Source: Paulownia fortunei
Lineage: Eukaryota; Streptophyta; Magnoliopsida; Lamiales; Paulowniaceae
Length of the DNA: 64,000 bases
Direction of reading: 5' to 3'
Assembly (NCBI GenBank): GCA_019321725.1
Contig: CM033107.1
Location: 17,661,445-17,725,444 of the forward strand
The position numbers and the translations under genes are program-made. Positions 1 to 10,799 of this stretch are shown here, in pieces (the stretch's first letter is position 1; every line of letters starts with the position of its first letter). The notes under the pieces were generated by a model, which saw only the letters and a program-made list of their open reading frames with translations, ran no database searches and was not told the DNA's origin.

Positions 1-177
1 ATGCAATAAGGTAATCATGATATTGTCTTACTATTACAAATTATCTTTTAACGCCAACACTTATTTATGGGATCAAGCATTTATACACACCTTCGTCAAC
101 AATAAATCAAGGTTTCACATTAGCAGTCGGTGGGGTAAAATCGTACAATAAGCTAAATGAACCCAAGTATTTTACTG
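1..177 (-). repeat. Partial LTR of Athila/Tat-type gypsy element, cut at the window edge
   Basis: This stretch matches positions about 4286-4460, inside the complete LTR at 3955-5565, over its whole length (shared text includes the run around tttcacatt-gcagtcggtgg and aataagctaaatgaaccc). It is therefore a middle piece of the downstream (3') LTR of the minus-strand element. It passes directly into RNase H-coding sequence at 178, without the LTR terminus, polypurine tract or integrase that should lie between them. The join is a deletion breakpoint. The rest of the LTR lies left of the window. Confidence 0.85.
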
Positions 178-1290
178 GCATAGTAAATAATATATGGTTT
201 TTTATCTTTTTTTGTCCCAAGACAGCTCCAACAGCATAATCACTAGCATCACACATTATTTCAAAAGGTAAAGTCCAAACTGAAGGCTGCATGATTGAAG
301 CAGATGTAAGCATGCTTTTAAGCTTAACAAAAGCATTTTCACAGTTTTTAGTCCATTCAAAAATAGTGTCTTTTGTTAGAAGATTACACAAATGTTTAGA
401 TATTATACTAAAATATTTAATAAATCTTCTATAAAACCAGCATGCCCTAAAAATGATCTAATCTCCTTCACAGTCTTTGGTGTTGGCAAATTGGCAATTA
501 ACTCAATTTTAAATTTGTCAACCTCAATACCTTCTGATGATATAATGTATCCAAGAACAATGCCAGTTGTTACCATGAAGTGACATTTCTCCCAATTGAG
601 CACAAGATTTTTTTCTTCACACCTGATCAAAACCTTTTCTAAATTAGATAAGCAATCATCAAATAAATTACCAAAAATAGAAAAATCATCCATGAAGACT
701 TCAAGAAAACGTTCAACCATGTCACTAAAAATACTAAGCATGCATCGTTGGAATGTAGCTGGTGCATTACATAATCCAAAAGGCATCCTTTGATAAGCAA
801 AAGTACCAAAAGAACATGTAAAAGTTGTTTTCTCTTGATCTTTAAGTGTAATTGCAATTTGATTATATCCAAAATATCCATCTAAAAAGCAATAAAATTC
901 GTGTCCCACAACTCTTTTTAAAATTTGATCCATGAAAGGTAATGAAAAATGATATTTTCTAGTAACTGAGTTGAGTTTTCTATAGTCAATGCACATTCGC
1001 CAACCAGTAATAGTCCTAATTGGAATTAATTCATCATTCTCCTTCTTGACTACAGTGACTCCAGATTTTTTAGGTACAACTTGAGTAGGACTTACCCATT
1101 TGCTATCAGAAATAGGATAAATGATTCCATTATTGAAGAGTTTAATAACTTCATTTCTCACTACTTATTTTATATTAGGATTTAGCATTCGTTGCATTTC
1201 TCTAGAAGGTTTAGCATTTTTCTCTAAATAGATGTTATGTGTGCAAATGAAAGGATTAATACCTTTAATATCAGCAATGGTCCATCCTAA
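107..1290 (-). pseudogene. Athila/Tat-type gypsy reverse transcriptase and start of RNase H (broken)
   Basis: Reverse transcriptase of a Ty3/gypsy retrotransposon. The main open frame (403-1161, 252 codons) shows the RT signatures in order: the IGWTIADIKGI-like lead-in upstream, WRMCIDYRKLN, QRMPFGLCNAPATFQRCM, the catalytic box FMDDFSIFG (Met-Asp-Asp at about 686-694), and the connection motif VKEIRSFLGHAGF. Just after GHAGF the frame is lost, apparently by one missing T near 428. The neighbouring frame (107-391) continues with the RNase H start CDASDYAVGAVLGQ and ends in YYASKIL where the LTR fragment begins. Upstream, a stop at 1165-1167 interrupts the NPNIK-VVRNEVIKLF region, where the family has Glu. 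RNase H is incomplete and integrase is absent, so the copy is dead although its RT core reads well. Confidence 0.93.
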
Positions 1291-1390
1291 AGTATTCTTA
1301 TGCATTTTCAGAGTTTCGATCAATTTACCTTCAGAGTTTGAAAGAAATTATTACTGCAAAAGTCTCATTCTCACCCAAGAAAGAGTATTT

Positions 1391-2100
1391 TCAATTAACT
1401 GGCAAAGGTTTCAAATCAACCATGGGAGCTTTAATACTTGATGGAATAGATTTTACTATTGATGATAAAAGTTTTTCAAGCCTTGGCTTCCAAAAATATT
1501 TTTCTTGTACTTGCAAAAATTCAGAGATAGTATTAGTGTGTTCCTTTTTACAAATACTTTTACTTTCAAAACAAGTCTCCAAAGAATCTGAAGAGTTAGT
1601 AGTAGTAAAGTATTCACGAACAAGTTTCTCAATTGAATCTACTTCATGTACTTCGACATCTTCTGCAGGTTGCATACAAATATTAAACACATTTAGTTCC
1701 AAAGTCATATTTCCAAATGATAACTTCAAAATACTATTTTTACAATTGATCAAAGCATTTGAAGTTGCAAGAAAAGGACGACCCAAAATGATAGGAATTT
1801 GTATATGTGTTTGTGCAACAGGCTCTGTGTCCAAAACTTATCAATTTGTATCAACACATCTTCTACTATTCCCTTTGAAACATTAATCGAACGATCAACT
1901 AGTTGGAGTACAATAGAAGTTATTTTAAGTTCTCCCTAACCTAACTGTTCATAAACTGAGAAAGGTAGAAGATTTACACTAGCATCAAGATCAAGCAAAG
2001 CATGCTCTATTCTAGTGTTTCCTATGATACATGAAATGATTGGACAACCTGAATCTTTATACTTGGGTGGAGTGAATTGTTGAATGATTGAACTAACACT
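1391..2100 (-). pseudogene. Gypsy aspartic protease region and linker to RT (catalytic Gly lost)
   Basis: Lies immediately upstream, in the sense of transcription, of the RT on the minus strand. The readable segment contains LLDLDASVNLLPFSVYEQLG, then VLQLVDRSINV and PIILGRPFLATSNALINC. These are hallmark blocks of the retropepsin domain of plant Athila/Tat elements, followed by FGNMTLELNVFNIC and an acidic linker ending in LKPLPVN. The active site, normally Asp-Leu-Gly, reads Asp-Leu-Asp (codons at 1984-1992 on the minus strand), a single G-to-A change. A stop follows YEQLG. The downstream 1391-1834 frame is open for 147 codons but cannot be an independent protein. It is part of a degraded gag-pol polyprotein. 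Confidence 0.88.
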
Positions 2101-2121
2101 TTCAGTTAAAAATGCCTTCTT

Positions 2122-3860
2122 TTATACATAATATTTTCTTTTGATTGTACACAAATCTTTCAAAATTTTGGCATAAGATGGAACTTGTTTGATTGCATCC
2201 AATAATGGAATATTAATCTTGACTTGTTTAAAAATTTTAAAAATTTTAGCATTTGAGTTCAATTTCTGAGTTGCTTGCAATCTTTGAGGAAAGGGTACTG
2301 GAGGTAAATATTTTTGTTTTTCATCATTTTCACACTTACCTTTTCCAAACTTATCTTTATCGTCAAGACTATTTCTATTTTTCATTTCTGGAGGTGGATT
2401 AGAAACTTTATCCTTGGGATGAATAGTCTTGTCAATAACTTTTCCATTCCGAAGAGTTGTAACTGAATTAGCCTTTTTGACTGCATTTTCACGTAAAGAA
2501 GAAACATGACATTAAGTGGAAAGATTAGGTTGAGCTTGAGCAGGAAATTTACATTTTTTATGAGTACGCAAAGAAGTTGTCAGTGTTGAAAATGTGCTTC
2601 TGATCTCATTGATAGCTTGTGAAGTTTGATTATTGATGTTTGTTTATTCATGCATAAATGCTTGCAAAGTCTCCTCAATGGATTTTGTATGTGGGGCTGG
2701 ATAAGAATAAAAGTTTGGTGATTTTTTGTGAATGCAGTGGTTGGGCACGGTTATCATCTTGTCAATTGAAATTGAGATGATTTCTCCATTGTGGATTGTA
2801 AGTTTCAGAATATGAAGAATGGAAAGATTTTTTGAATGTGTTTATAAAATTTGCTTGTACTGGAATGTTTGGACATTCATTGATGGAGTGTCTTAAAAGT
2901 TCATAATTGCTACAAACTTCTTTCTTTTGCACAAATTTGATTTCCTTTACTTTTTTAAGTTCCATGGCTTCAACTTTTCTTGTTAAACTAGCAAGCCTAG
3001 CATTTAGATCATCTTCTTGGCTAAGGTAATATTTTTATTTATTACTATTAGCAAGATTAGATATAATAGAACATTCAGAAGAATTAACACTAAACCATGA
3101 TTGAGAATTTTCTGCCAAATGATCTAGATATTCTAGGGCTTCATCAGGTTCTTTATCAAGAAATTCACCATTACACATTGTTTCAATAAATTATTTTATT
3201 TCAAGAGTTAAACCTTCATAAAAGAAACTAATTAAGCGTCATTTTTTAAAATCATGATATGGGTATGAATTCAACAAATCTTTAAATCTTTCCCAATATT
3301 GAAAGCAAGCTTCATTCGAATTTTGAGAAAATTTTTAAATTTGTCTTTCCAAAACATTAGTTTTATGAGTTGGAAAGAATTTTTTCAAGAATTCAGCTTG
3401 TATTTCTTGCCAAGTGCCAATTGACCTAGGTTTTAAAGAATTAAGCCAATTTTTTGCTTTATCTTTTAAAGAGAAAGGAAATAATTTGAACTTAACAATT
3501 TCATTTATGCAAGTTTGATCATAAAAAATGACACATACTTCATCAAATTCTTTTAAATGCAAGTAAGGGCTTTCAGAGTTTAAACCATGGAAATTAGGAA
3601 GTAAAGGGATCATACCTGACTTGAATCGAAAATTATTTACATTTAGAGGAAAAATGAAATAAGGAGAAGAATTTTCAGGAGGTTGCAAGTAATAACGCAT
3701 GGTACGCACCTGTTGATTCTCATTTTCATTCTGGACACTTTCATTTTCAGGCATGGTGGAAGTGTGTGGAGATGATTCAAACAAATTTCCAAACAAGGTT
3801 TCGGAATTATTTCTTTCTAAACATCGAGAATTATGACTACGATACCATATAACCATGTAT
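2122..3860 (-). pseudogene. Athila/Tat-type gypsy gag (broken)
   Basis: Capsid (retrotransposon gag) coding region, in several frames. The best segment, 3335-3856, reads 173 codons. It contains NFRFKSGMIPLLPNFHGL, SPYLHLKEFDEVC, KLFPFSLKDKAKNWLNSL and PRSIGTWQEIQAEFLKKFFP, a typical gag core of the Athila/Tat group. Reading on, ACFQYWERFKDLL and a stop-containing LISFFYEGL segment follow. At 2762-2965 comes the C-terminal part with CSNYELLRHSINECP and SYSETYNPQWRNH, and at 2122-2385 a lysine-rich segment leading toward protease. The many stops and frameshifts mean no functional gag. The primer site and 5' LTR lie just beyond its N-terminal end (3931-5565), which fixes the orientation. Confidence 0.9.
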
Positions 3861-3930
3861 CCATAAAGAAAATAAACAAACTATATTTACAAAAGAAAAA
3901 TATTAACAAACCTGAATACTTACCTTGCCT

Positions 3931-3948
3931 TCCCCGACAACGGCGCCA
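3931..3948 (-). other. Primer binding site, tRNA-Asp type
   Basis: On the minus strand the sequence tggcgccgttgtcgggga lies six bases inside the LTR end at 3955. It is complementary to the 3' end of plant tRNA-Asp with perhaps one mismatch. A tRNA-Asp primer is established for Athila-type gypsy elements. Its position between the LTR and gag confirms that 3955-5565 is the 5' LTR of a minus-strand element. Confidence 0.85.
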
Positions 3949-3954
3949 AAAACT

Positions 3955-5565
3955 TGCTACAACTTTAAGGTTGCAAACCCAAGTGTAGATTGTAGTAAGT
4001 AATAATTTTCTCGTGAGTCCGAGGTCGATCCATAGGGAAGTTGTTTGAAAAATTCAAGTTTATATTTCTAAAAAGATGGAGTTTATGTGAATCAAAATAT
4101 ATATGAACAATTAATGTATGATGTAACTAAAGAAAATCAAAGTAATAAAAGTACTAAGGATTAGGGATCCACTCTTGATTTTTGGATAGAGAAATGGTTA
4201 TATATTCTTTTTACCTCTATTAATTGCCACAATTAGAATCCATACATATTGAAGGTTCCAATGAGAAGATATTGTCAAGTAACTCATGCAATAAGGTAAT
4301 CATGATATTTTCGTACTATTGCAAATTATCTTTTAACGTCAATACTTATTTATGGGATTAAATATTTATGCACACCTTCGTCAACAACAAATCAAGGTTT
4401 CACATTGGCAGTCGGTGGGGTAAAACTATACAATAAGCTAAATGAACCCAAGTATTTGTTGTGCCATTGGAGATACATAAATCAAGAATCACCACAAAAC
4501 AAGTAGGGTTTAGATCAAAAATAAAAATAAAATATAATATACTTAAACAATTTCTACCCTTATAACCATTTATCTTCCTCCATCAAGAGATTCATCCTTT
4601 TTCCTCAGAAAAATAAAATTTAGAAAGACATAATAAAAGTAGTAAAGATTAAAAATATAAGAGAAACTAGAGAATGCATTTCTATTACTATTAGAAAACT
4701 TACAATACTAGAAAACATACAAACTAGATAACTTAGCCTAAAGAAACCCTCTACCCCCTCCTCTCACAAGCTTAATACATGACCTATTTATAGTACTTGG
4801 AGTAAGCTAGAGGCCAAACAAATAATGGAGGGGTTAATCAAGTGGTATGCTAGTTGCCAAAAGTTGGTAAGTTGGTATATAAATTTCTCACTCACTGAAT
4901 TGAATTATATTTTTTGATCAGATACAGCTAGATTTTGAAGATATATAAAGAATCAAAATTGTAGATCTTTCAGAACTGATATATTTTCATATATCTTTTG
5001 TCAAATTTGGTGGTCGGATGAAGGAGATATGGTCAAATTACCGAGTTATGTCCAGAGCCGCCCTTTAACATCAGCAACAACTTACAGCCTATGATTTTAC
5101 TATTTTGACATATTTTCACACCATCTTGTCTTTAATAAACTTGTTTATTTGTCTCGTGGGTATAATATATCTGAATTTTAGCCCAAAATAAATTTGGGCT
5201 CAAGATATATAACCAAATTGGTAAAATAAGTCAATACTCGGTTGAATTCTGATCCAAATTTTGGTGATCCATTTTGTGCAACTACTTGAACATATTTTAT
5301 GCTATCATCAAAATTGAATTAGGCTAAGCCTTGAACATAAAAGTTATACTTCTATCTCTTGGCTTTCAAATGAAATAAGCTTCAGGTCAATAGGGCTTTT
5401 GATCATGAAGTTATGCTCAAATTACAAAAACTGCATAAGTTTGGAAACATGCTTCCATTTATTCTCTAACACAAAATATTAATAAAACAATAATATTAAC
5501 AAGAATAAAGCAAGAAAAGTATAAATGATTTGATACAAAAAATATGTCAAAATGTGCACTTATCA
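3955..5565 (-). repeat. 5' LTR of the minus-strand Athila/Tat-type element
   Basis: About 1.61 kb, bounded on the minus strand by TGATAAGTGCAC at 5565 and ...gttgtagca at 3955 (TG...CA). It aligns end to end with the plus-strand LTR at 56798-58542, so the two elements belong to one family. A TATA-like box (tataaata on the minus strand) lies at 4785-4792, consistent with the LTR promoter. The part at 4286-4460 recurs at 1-177. Only one copy of the segment that is duplicated in the 57.8-58.2 kb LTR is present here. Confidence 0.9.
4785..4792 (-). promoter_or_regulatory. TATA-like box in the Athila/Tat-type LTR
   Basis: tataaata on the minus strand, in the corresponding place to tataaata at 57527-57534 in the other LTR of this family. 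Conservation of the box in both copies supports a promoter role. Whether either is active is unknown. Confidence 0.5.
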
Positions 5566-5571
5566 AGGAAA

Positions 5572-5602
5572 TAGACCAACAATTCTATCAATTGTTGGTC
5601 TA
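5572..5602. other. Perfect 13-bp inverted repeat next to the LTR end
   Basis: tagaccaacaatt is followed by the loop ctatc and then its exact reverse complement aattgttggtcta. It starts seven bases outside the LTR terminus at 5565. It may belong to the Tat-type host element or be a chance hairpin. No function can be assigned. Confidence 0.6.
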
Positions 5603-6976
5603 GTTAAGTACCAATTCTAGTAATCTTCTGAGGCTCACCAAGAACTAGTTCGACTGCCATTAGTTCTTCATTCGGTTGTACACGGGGTTTGGGCTCACCT
5701 CCTATATAACCTTCATCTTTTTTCCATTTCGTTCACCTCATCTAGGAGCATCTACATTCATGATTTTCTTCTTGTCCATTCTCTTAATAGCCTCTATGTA
5801 GAATTTCCGAGCAGAGTATTGATCTCATTCTACTTCCCTACTTTTTCTCCTACTGGGAACTTCATCTTCATGTGGTAGGTGGAGATCACTGCTAGAACAT
5901 ATTGAGTGTGGGTCTGCTCAAAATAACATTTTATGTTAATGGTGCATCCATGATTAAGAAACATACCATTCTAACTATTCTCAGGGGCAATGAACCCAGT
6001 GCCACACATAAAATCACATGTCCTTTAGGTTGGATTGCTCTACCTACAAATTCAAAAAGTGAGGTCTCCACAAGTAGCATGAGCTCTCCTAGCTCGGTGA
6101 GAATCCACACCAGTTGGTCCTCCACAATCATGTGTATCGTCCTTTTCTCAGGAAGAGCAGGTGGTGCGTTCCCTTGGGGTTCAACTCATTTTTTCGCTCT
6201 TTGTTCCGTCATAGTGGACTGCCAGTTTTACCCTTTTCTCTTCTATCCCCTCAGCTGTTCCTTATCTTTATTTACAAACTCTTTCAAATGCCTTGCTAAA
6301 ATCGACCTTTCGATATCATTTCTTAAATGATGGTAGTGTTTAATGATATGGCCATAATCACTATAGAATTTGGTAGAAGCTTTCTGTCTTAACTCTTCTA
6401 GGAGTATCCGAATATGTTTTGGGCCAATGTAGAGCAAGATGTTTCTCTATCGCAACCAACACATGTTCATGAGGCATGACCAAGGGTGTAAATTTTTTAT
6501 ACCTCAATTAAGGTCCTTATCCTCAATGTGGCAAACATTGACTATTCACTATCATCTGGGCTTTCTTCCACATTAATATATTTCTCTGCTCGGGCTAACA
6601 ACTCATCAAATATTTTAGCAAGTTTCTTGGCTAAGGATCTAAAATATTCACCATTATGTAATCCTTGAGCCAAGGCATTCGACAAAACATCCTACAAGGC
6701 ATATGGGACCTCTAAGGCAGCTAGGGTGTATCTTTTGATATAACTCCTAAGTCATTCGCTTTCTTTTTGCTGGAGGTTGAATAAGGTCAGGGCAGTCTTC
6801 TGGTATTTCTTGGAGCTGGAAAACTGATGCAAGAATGCCGAGCTAAATTCATCAAATTATTGATAAAATTTAGGGGCAATTAATTAAACCACTGTTGTGC
6901 TGATTTAGTTAATGTAGTAAGAAAAACTCTATATTTTACTCCATCCGTGTATTGGTGAAGCAAAGTTGCATTCTCA
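5603..6976 (-). pseudogene. Second gypsy element (Tat type): gag C-terminus and protease remnant
   Basis: Read on the minus strand from 6976 leftward. A gag core comes first (FLHQF-SSKKYQKTALTLF, ALEVPYALQDVL, KLAKIFDELLARAEKYINVEE). Next is a zinc-knuckle region, KFYSDYGHIIKHYHHL, in which both expected cysteines read Tyr (about 6243-6437). Then comes the protease tract ELMLLVETSLFEFVGRAIQP with VCFLIMDAPLT (5931-6131), followed by a linker with DQYSARKFYIEAIKRMDKKK near 5800. These blocks are characteristic of plant Tat-lineage gag-pro. Stops and frameshifts run throughout. The gag N-terminus is missing because the copia LTR begins at 6977, so this element was probably the insertion target. 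The left side ends at the Athila/Tat-type LTR. Confidence 0.85.
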
Positions 6977-8019
6977 TGTTAGAGTAATATCGGGTGTGCC
7001 AATTAGATTGTGCATACTTTATACTCTTGCATTTGTAAAAATAATCTATTTCAAATCATATTAATAAAATAGACAAATTTATTTATCTTTAATTTCATTT
7101 TGTAATTAGATAAAGTCCCTAAACCAAACTTAGCTATAGGGCATGGTCATGCATTTGATAGTGATCATGGAATATGCCTCTATGGCTCTGGTCTGAAATT
7201 AGTTCCTAGTTAAGGGTTTTTGAGATAGGACATTGAATAGCCCAATGGATTTGCGCATACGATGGCGTAGTGATGCTAGTGCATGCATGCAGGTGCTTGT
7301 TAGGGAACAAATACACTAAACAAGCCCATTAGAAATTCTTAGTTGGAAACTTGTTTGTTGAAATAAGAATTTTCATATTACAATAGTACACGAGTAGTCC
7401 TTTGACTTGAGGCACCATAGTGACTTTGTGCATATCGTGTCTTAATTTGATGTATCTTCTGATTGCCTGACAATCACAAAAGGGATATGTTGGATGTTGC
7501 ATTGATATGTATGGAGGTTAATGAGTGGTCAACAAATGATCCATCACTTGTCTGGTAGAACAAGTGAATCTCCTATTTTTTCATAGTTAATGACTCAAAA
7601 GTCCTTAGCCAGACAGGATGAATGTTAGACGAAGGTTTTCTAATGATTTGTCATGAGTTATTAAAACTTGAAATAGAATCATAGTTATTGAACAATTAGG
7701 GTTCTGACTATTAATCCATGCCCTAGATTCTCTAAACACACTCTATGAACTAGGTTAGAAAAGAAATAAGAATTGCTAGCAGAATCTTGATTTTGTATTC
7801 TTGCTCAAAATGTGGACCATTTTAGAGGGAAGACAAGTGGATATCTGTGAATAGAAAGGTATAAATTAAAACTTTAATTATTTTTCTACAACCGTTGAAA
7901 ATTACGAGATCGTTAGAAATTGCATCTGATCTAGAGTATTGCAATAATTATTATGTTGTGATGTTTTTAAATTTTTTAATTTTTTGTTGCACATACCCCA
8001 AGATCACACGAACCCAACA
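6977..8019 (+). repeat. 5' LTR of copia element 1 (internally deleted)
   Basis: About 1.04 kb, starting TGTTAGAGTAATATCGGG and ending ...cgaacccaaca. It matches the 3' LTR (13432 onward) until about 7733. It then skips the AT-rich middle that the 3' LTR (about 14188-14990) and the related LTR at 50911-52992 possess, and resumes with a segment like 52665-52992. So it is an LTR with an internal deletion of several hundred bases. Confidence 0.85.
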
Positions 8020-9559
8020 GTCGTACTAGAGCATTGGTTTGTACAATTTCAATCGAATTTGATTTATTCCTGTGAATTTAATTATTAAATTCTAATTAAT
8101 TTATTATAATTCTGATTGAGATAAAATTATTTTGTAATTAATTTAATTATTAAACAGAACATGTATGATTAAATTTGATTTGATCAGAAGAAAAAATAAT
8201 ACATGGCACGATACCGGGCAGCTCGCTCGCGCGCCGATAGCATGCTGCATGCACGTCAGCAGTACACTGTGTGCACCGACAATATGTTGTATGCGCGATA
8301 CATAGGGATGATGGACATCCTCATCTTGTTGAATTGCCAAATTCAATTTTTTGATTTTATAATTAAAGTGTTAATTTTAAATTTTTTTAAAAAAGGGGGT
8401 TTTTCTTGAAAAATTAAAATTTTATCCCAAGTCGTGAAATTACACTTTAAAAGGATTACATGCTTTAATAAATTCATTTGATGTATTTATTAGTATGTAT
8501 GGGATGATCATCGAGCCATTTGGACCAATGTGATTGTATTTGGTTTTTGAAATGGGGACTGTGAGTATCTTATTCTTTCCTTGTATATACTTTACATTTT
8601 TGAAATTAGAGTAGAATAGTGTGAGGTTTTTTCTTTCACTTTTTGGTGGACAAGAAGAAGGACCAAGAGAAGAGTCAAGAGAAGACTCATAAATATATGA
8701 GATATATTCATGTAATAAAAATTAGTTTCAATTTCCATTCTATTACCCTTAAATTAACCTAAATCTATTTTTGGCTCAGATGGATCGCATAGGATTAGCC
8801 CATAATCATCCGAATTATGTATGTATTAGATGCATGTGTAGGGTTTATTTAATATTTTCAAATGATATGCTTGCTGTCAATTGAATGAAAATTTATTATA
8901 TAAACCAAGATTAAAATTGATGAGGTATTAGTTAAAATAAATACCACACTTGAATCAAAAAAATCAAGTAAAGGAATTTTTGAATTTTGATTTCAAGCAA
9001 ATATGGATAAAATTGGGTTGAACTTAATAATCTATGCCTACCATCAAAAGTAGTTGACATGACGATGCTACCTTACTTTGTCATTAGCCATGAGTCATGA
9101 AATGACTCTGTAATGGACAGTTGTGATCTCTACTAAGCATGGTGATGCTCATGGAATGGACTCATCTTTACATTGGTCATGAGTCATGGAACATTTCGAT
9201 GCTCCATCTACATGGAGGTTTGATGGGTGTTACTTGACACTTAGTACCATATGAGCTCATAAAATTGGGGTATATGGGAAGAAGTGAGGTAAAGCATCTT
9301 GAGGGTTGCATGGAGATACAATCATTAAAAGTTAACTACCTTTCAATAGAACCTATGAGCTCATAAAATTTGGGCATATGACATATTGATTAGGCCTCAA
9401 GCCCACTAAAAAATAAGATTTTCCAAATTGCCATTAGGGGTGATGGAATTCGAATAAAATAGTGGGAAACATTTATTACTTAAGACTTTGTTATAAATGA
9501 ATATGATTTTAAAAGAATGTTAATTTTTTGTCTTGTTTAAATTTGTAGATTGTCTACAA
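8020..9559 (+). other. Copia element 1 primer site and leader
   Basis: The LTR end is followed by gtcgtactagagcattgg, a decayed form of the initiator-Met primer site (family form tggtatcagagc). The remaining 1.5 kb up to the gag start at 9560 has no convincing coding sequence. It includes an unusual GC-rich patch at about 8203-8300 (gcagctcgctcgcgcgccga and repeated gcatgc/cgcg motifs) in otherwise AT-rich DNA. Small open frames here (8143-8346 minus, 8203-8409 plus) resemble nothing I recognise. Confidence 0.6.
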
Positions 9560-10380
9560 ATGACTAAAAATCCACTTGCATCAATTTTGGAAGCTAATAA
9601 ATTAATTGGTCCCAACTATGTCGATTAGTTGAGGAACCTTCAGATTGTTCTACAGTATGAAAAGAAGGATTACATACTTGATATGATCCTGCCATCGACC
9701 GCGCCAAAAGATGCCAGTGAGAGGAGCTTGCAGATTTATACAAGTTAGTTGATGATGATCTGCAAGCGTGATGCTATATGATGACATCATTATCAAATAA
9801 GTTGTAGAGGCAACATAAGGTACATGCCCATGCGCAAGATATCTATGCTCACTTACAAGAGTCCTATGATGAACATACTAGGCAAGCGAGATATTAGATC
9901 TCGAAAAAGCTTTTCAGGACCCGTATGGCGGAGGGCTCTTCAGTTCAGGATCATGGATTGAAGATGATATGCCTGATTGAAAGGCTCAAGTCACTTGGAG
10001 TCATTATGGATAAAGAGGTCTATTGGATCTCATCCTACAATCTTTGCTTCCATCGTTTGATACATTCATTGTCAACTTCAATATGCATAAAATGGAAACT
10101 AGGCTTGCTGAACCGATTAACAAGTTGAAGACGACTGAATCCACAATGAAGAAGCACAAGCTAGTCATGCTTATTGGATCCTCATCCAACTCAAAGGCTG
10201 CAAAGCCTAAGAAAAAGAAAAGGAGGGGAAAACGTTCCTCAAAATCCAAAGGCACTAGGTAGCATCTCCAAGAGTTCTAACAAGACCGATGACAAGTGCC
10301 ACTATTGTGGCAAACCTAGGTATTAGAAGAAGAACTGCAAGGAATACCTTGCAAGCCTGAAGAATTCAGGTATTTATTTT
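9560..10380 (+). pseudogene. Copia element 1 gag with zinc knuckle (broken)
   Basis: Starts at ATG 9560 with MTKNPLASILEANKLIGPNY, a typical start of plant copia gag (UBN2/DUF4219-like). Stops and shifts follow. Later parts recognisable in separate frames are LKMICLIERLKSLGV, DLILQSLLPSFDTFIVNFNMHKMETRLAEPINKLKTTE and a lysine-rich tail. The CCHC knuckle at 10297-10338 reads C-H-Y-C-G-K-P-R-Y-stop-K-K-N-C. The histidine has become Tyr and the following Trp codon has become TAG, both explicable by single C-to-T or G-to-A transitions. The gag is non-functional. Confidence 0.88.
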
Positions 10381-10670
10381 GTTGAAGTTAACTTATTAGT
10401 TAATGATGCTTCTTGGGTATTGGATATCGGCTGTGGGTCTTATCTTTGCAATTATTTGCAAGTGATGGAAAGAAGTAGGAAACTAAGTAGGGGAGAGATA
10501 GTCCTACAACTGGGGAATGGAGCAAAGATTTCTGCATTAGCCATAGAAAGTGTCAACTTAGCTTTAGGAAATGAAGTAGTATTAGTTTTAAACAATTATC
10601 GTTATGTTCCATAGATAGTTAATAATATTATCTCCATTCCTGTTATAGATGGAGAAGGTTTTACTTTCTC
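10381..10670 (+). pseudogene. Copia element 1 aspartic protease (catalytic Thr lost)
   Basis: The frame runs VEVNLLVNDASWVLDIGCGS, then YLCNYLQVMERSRKL, LQLGNGAKISALAIESVNLAL and VLVLNNYRYVP, the usual copia retropepsin with its flap region. The active-site triad Asp-Thr-Gly reads Asp-Ile-Gly at 10433-10441, which one C-to-T transition would explain. The frame ends at a stop after YVP (10612-10614). Downstream sequence (NNIISIPVIDGEGFTFS) continues the family alignment after the stop. Confidence 0.87.
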
Positions 10671-10799
10671 ATAAAAACATGGAAGATGTTACAGTTTTAA
10701 AGATTCAGTTCTGATCACCCCTGACATATTGATGAATGGTTTATATTCTATTATTCTCTATGACTCATTTTTCCATGTTTAACAAAATAAGAAAAAAAT

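Noticed and set aside
1338..1886. 182-codon plus-strand open frame
   Set aside because: It is antisense to the gypsy protease-RT linker, whose minus-strand translation matches the family closely. It is a shadow frame.
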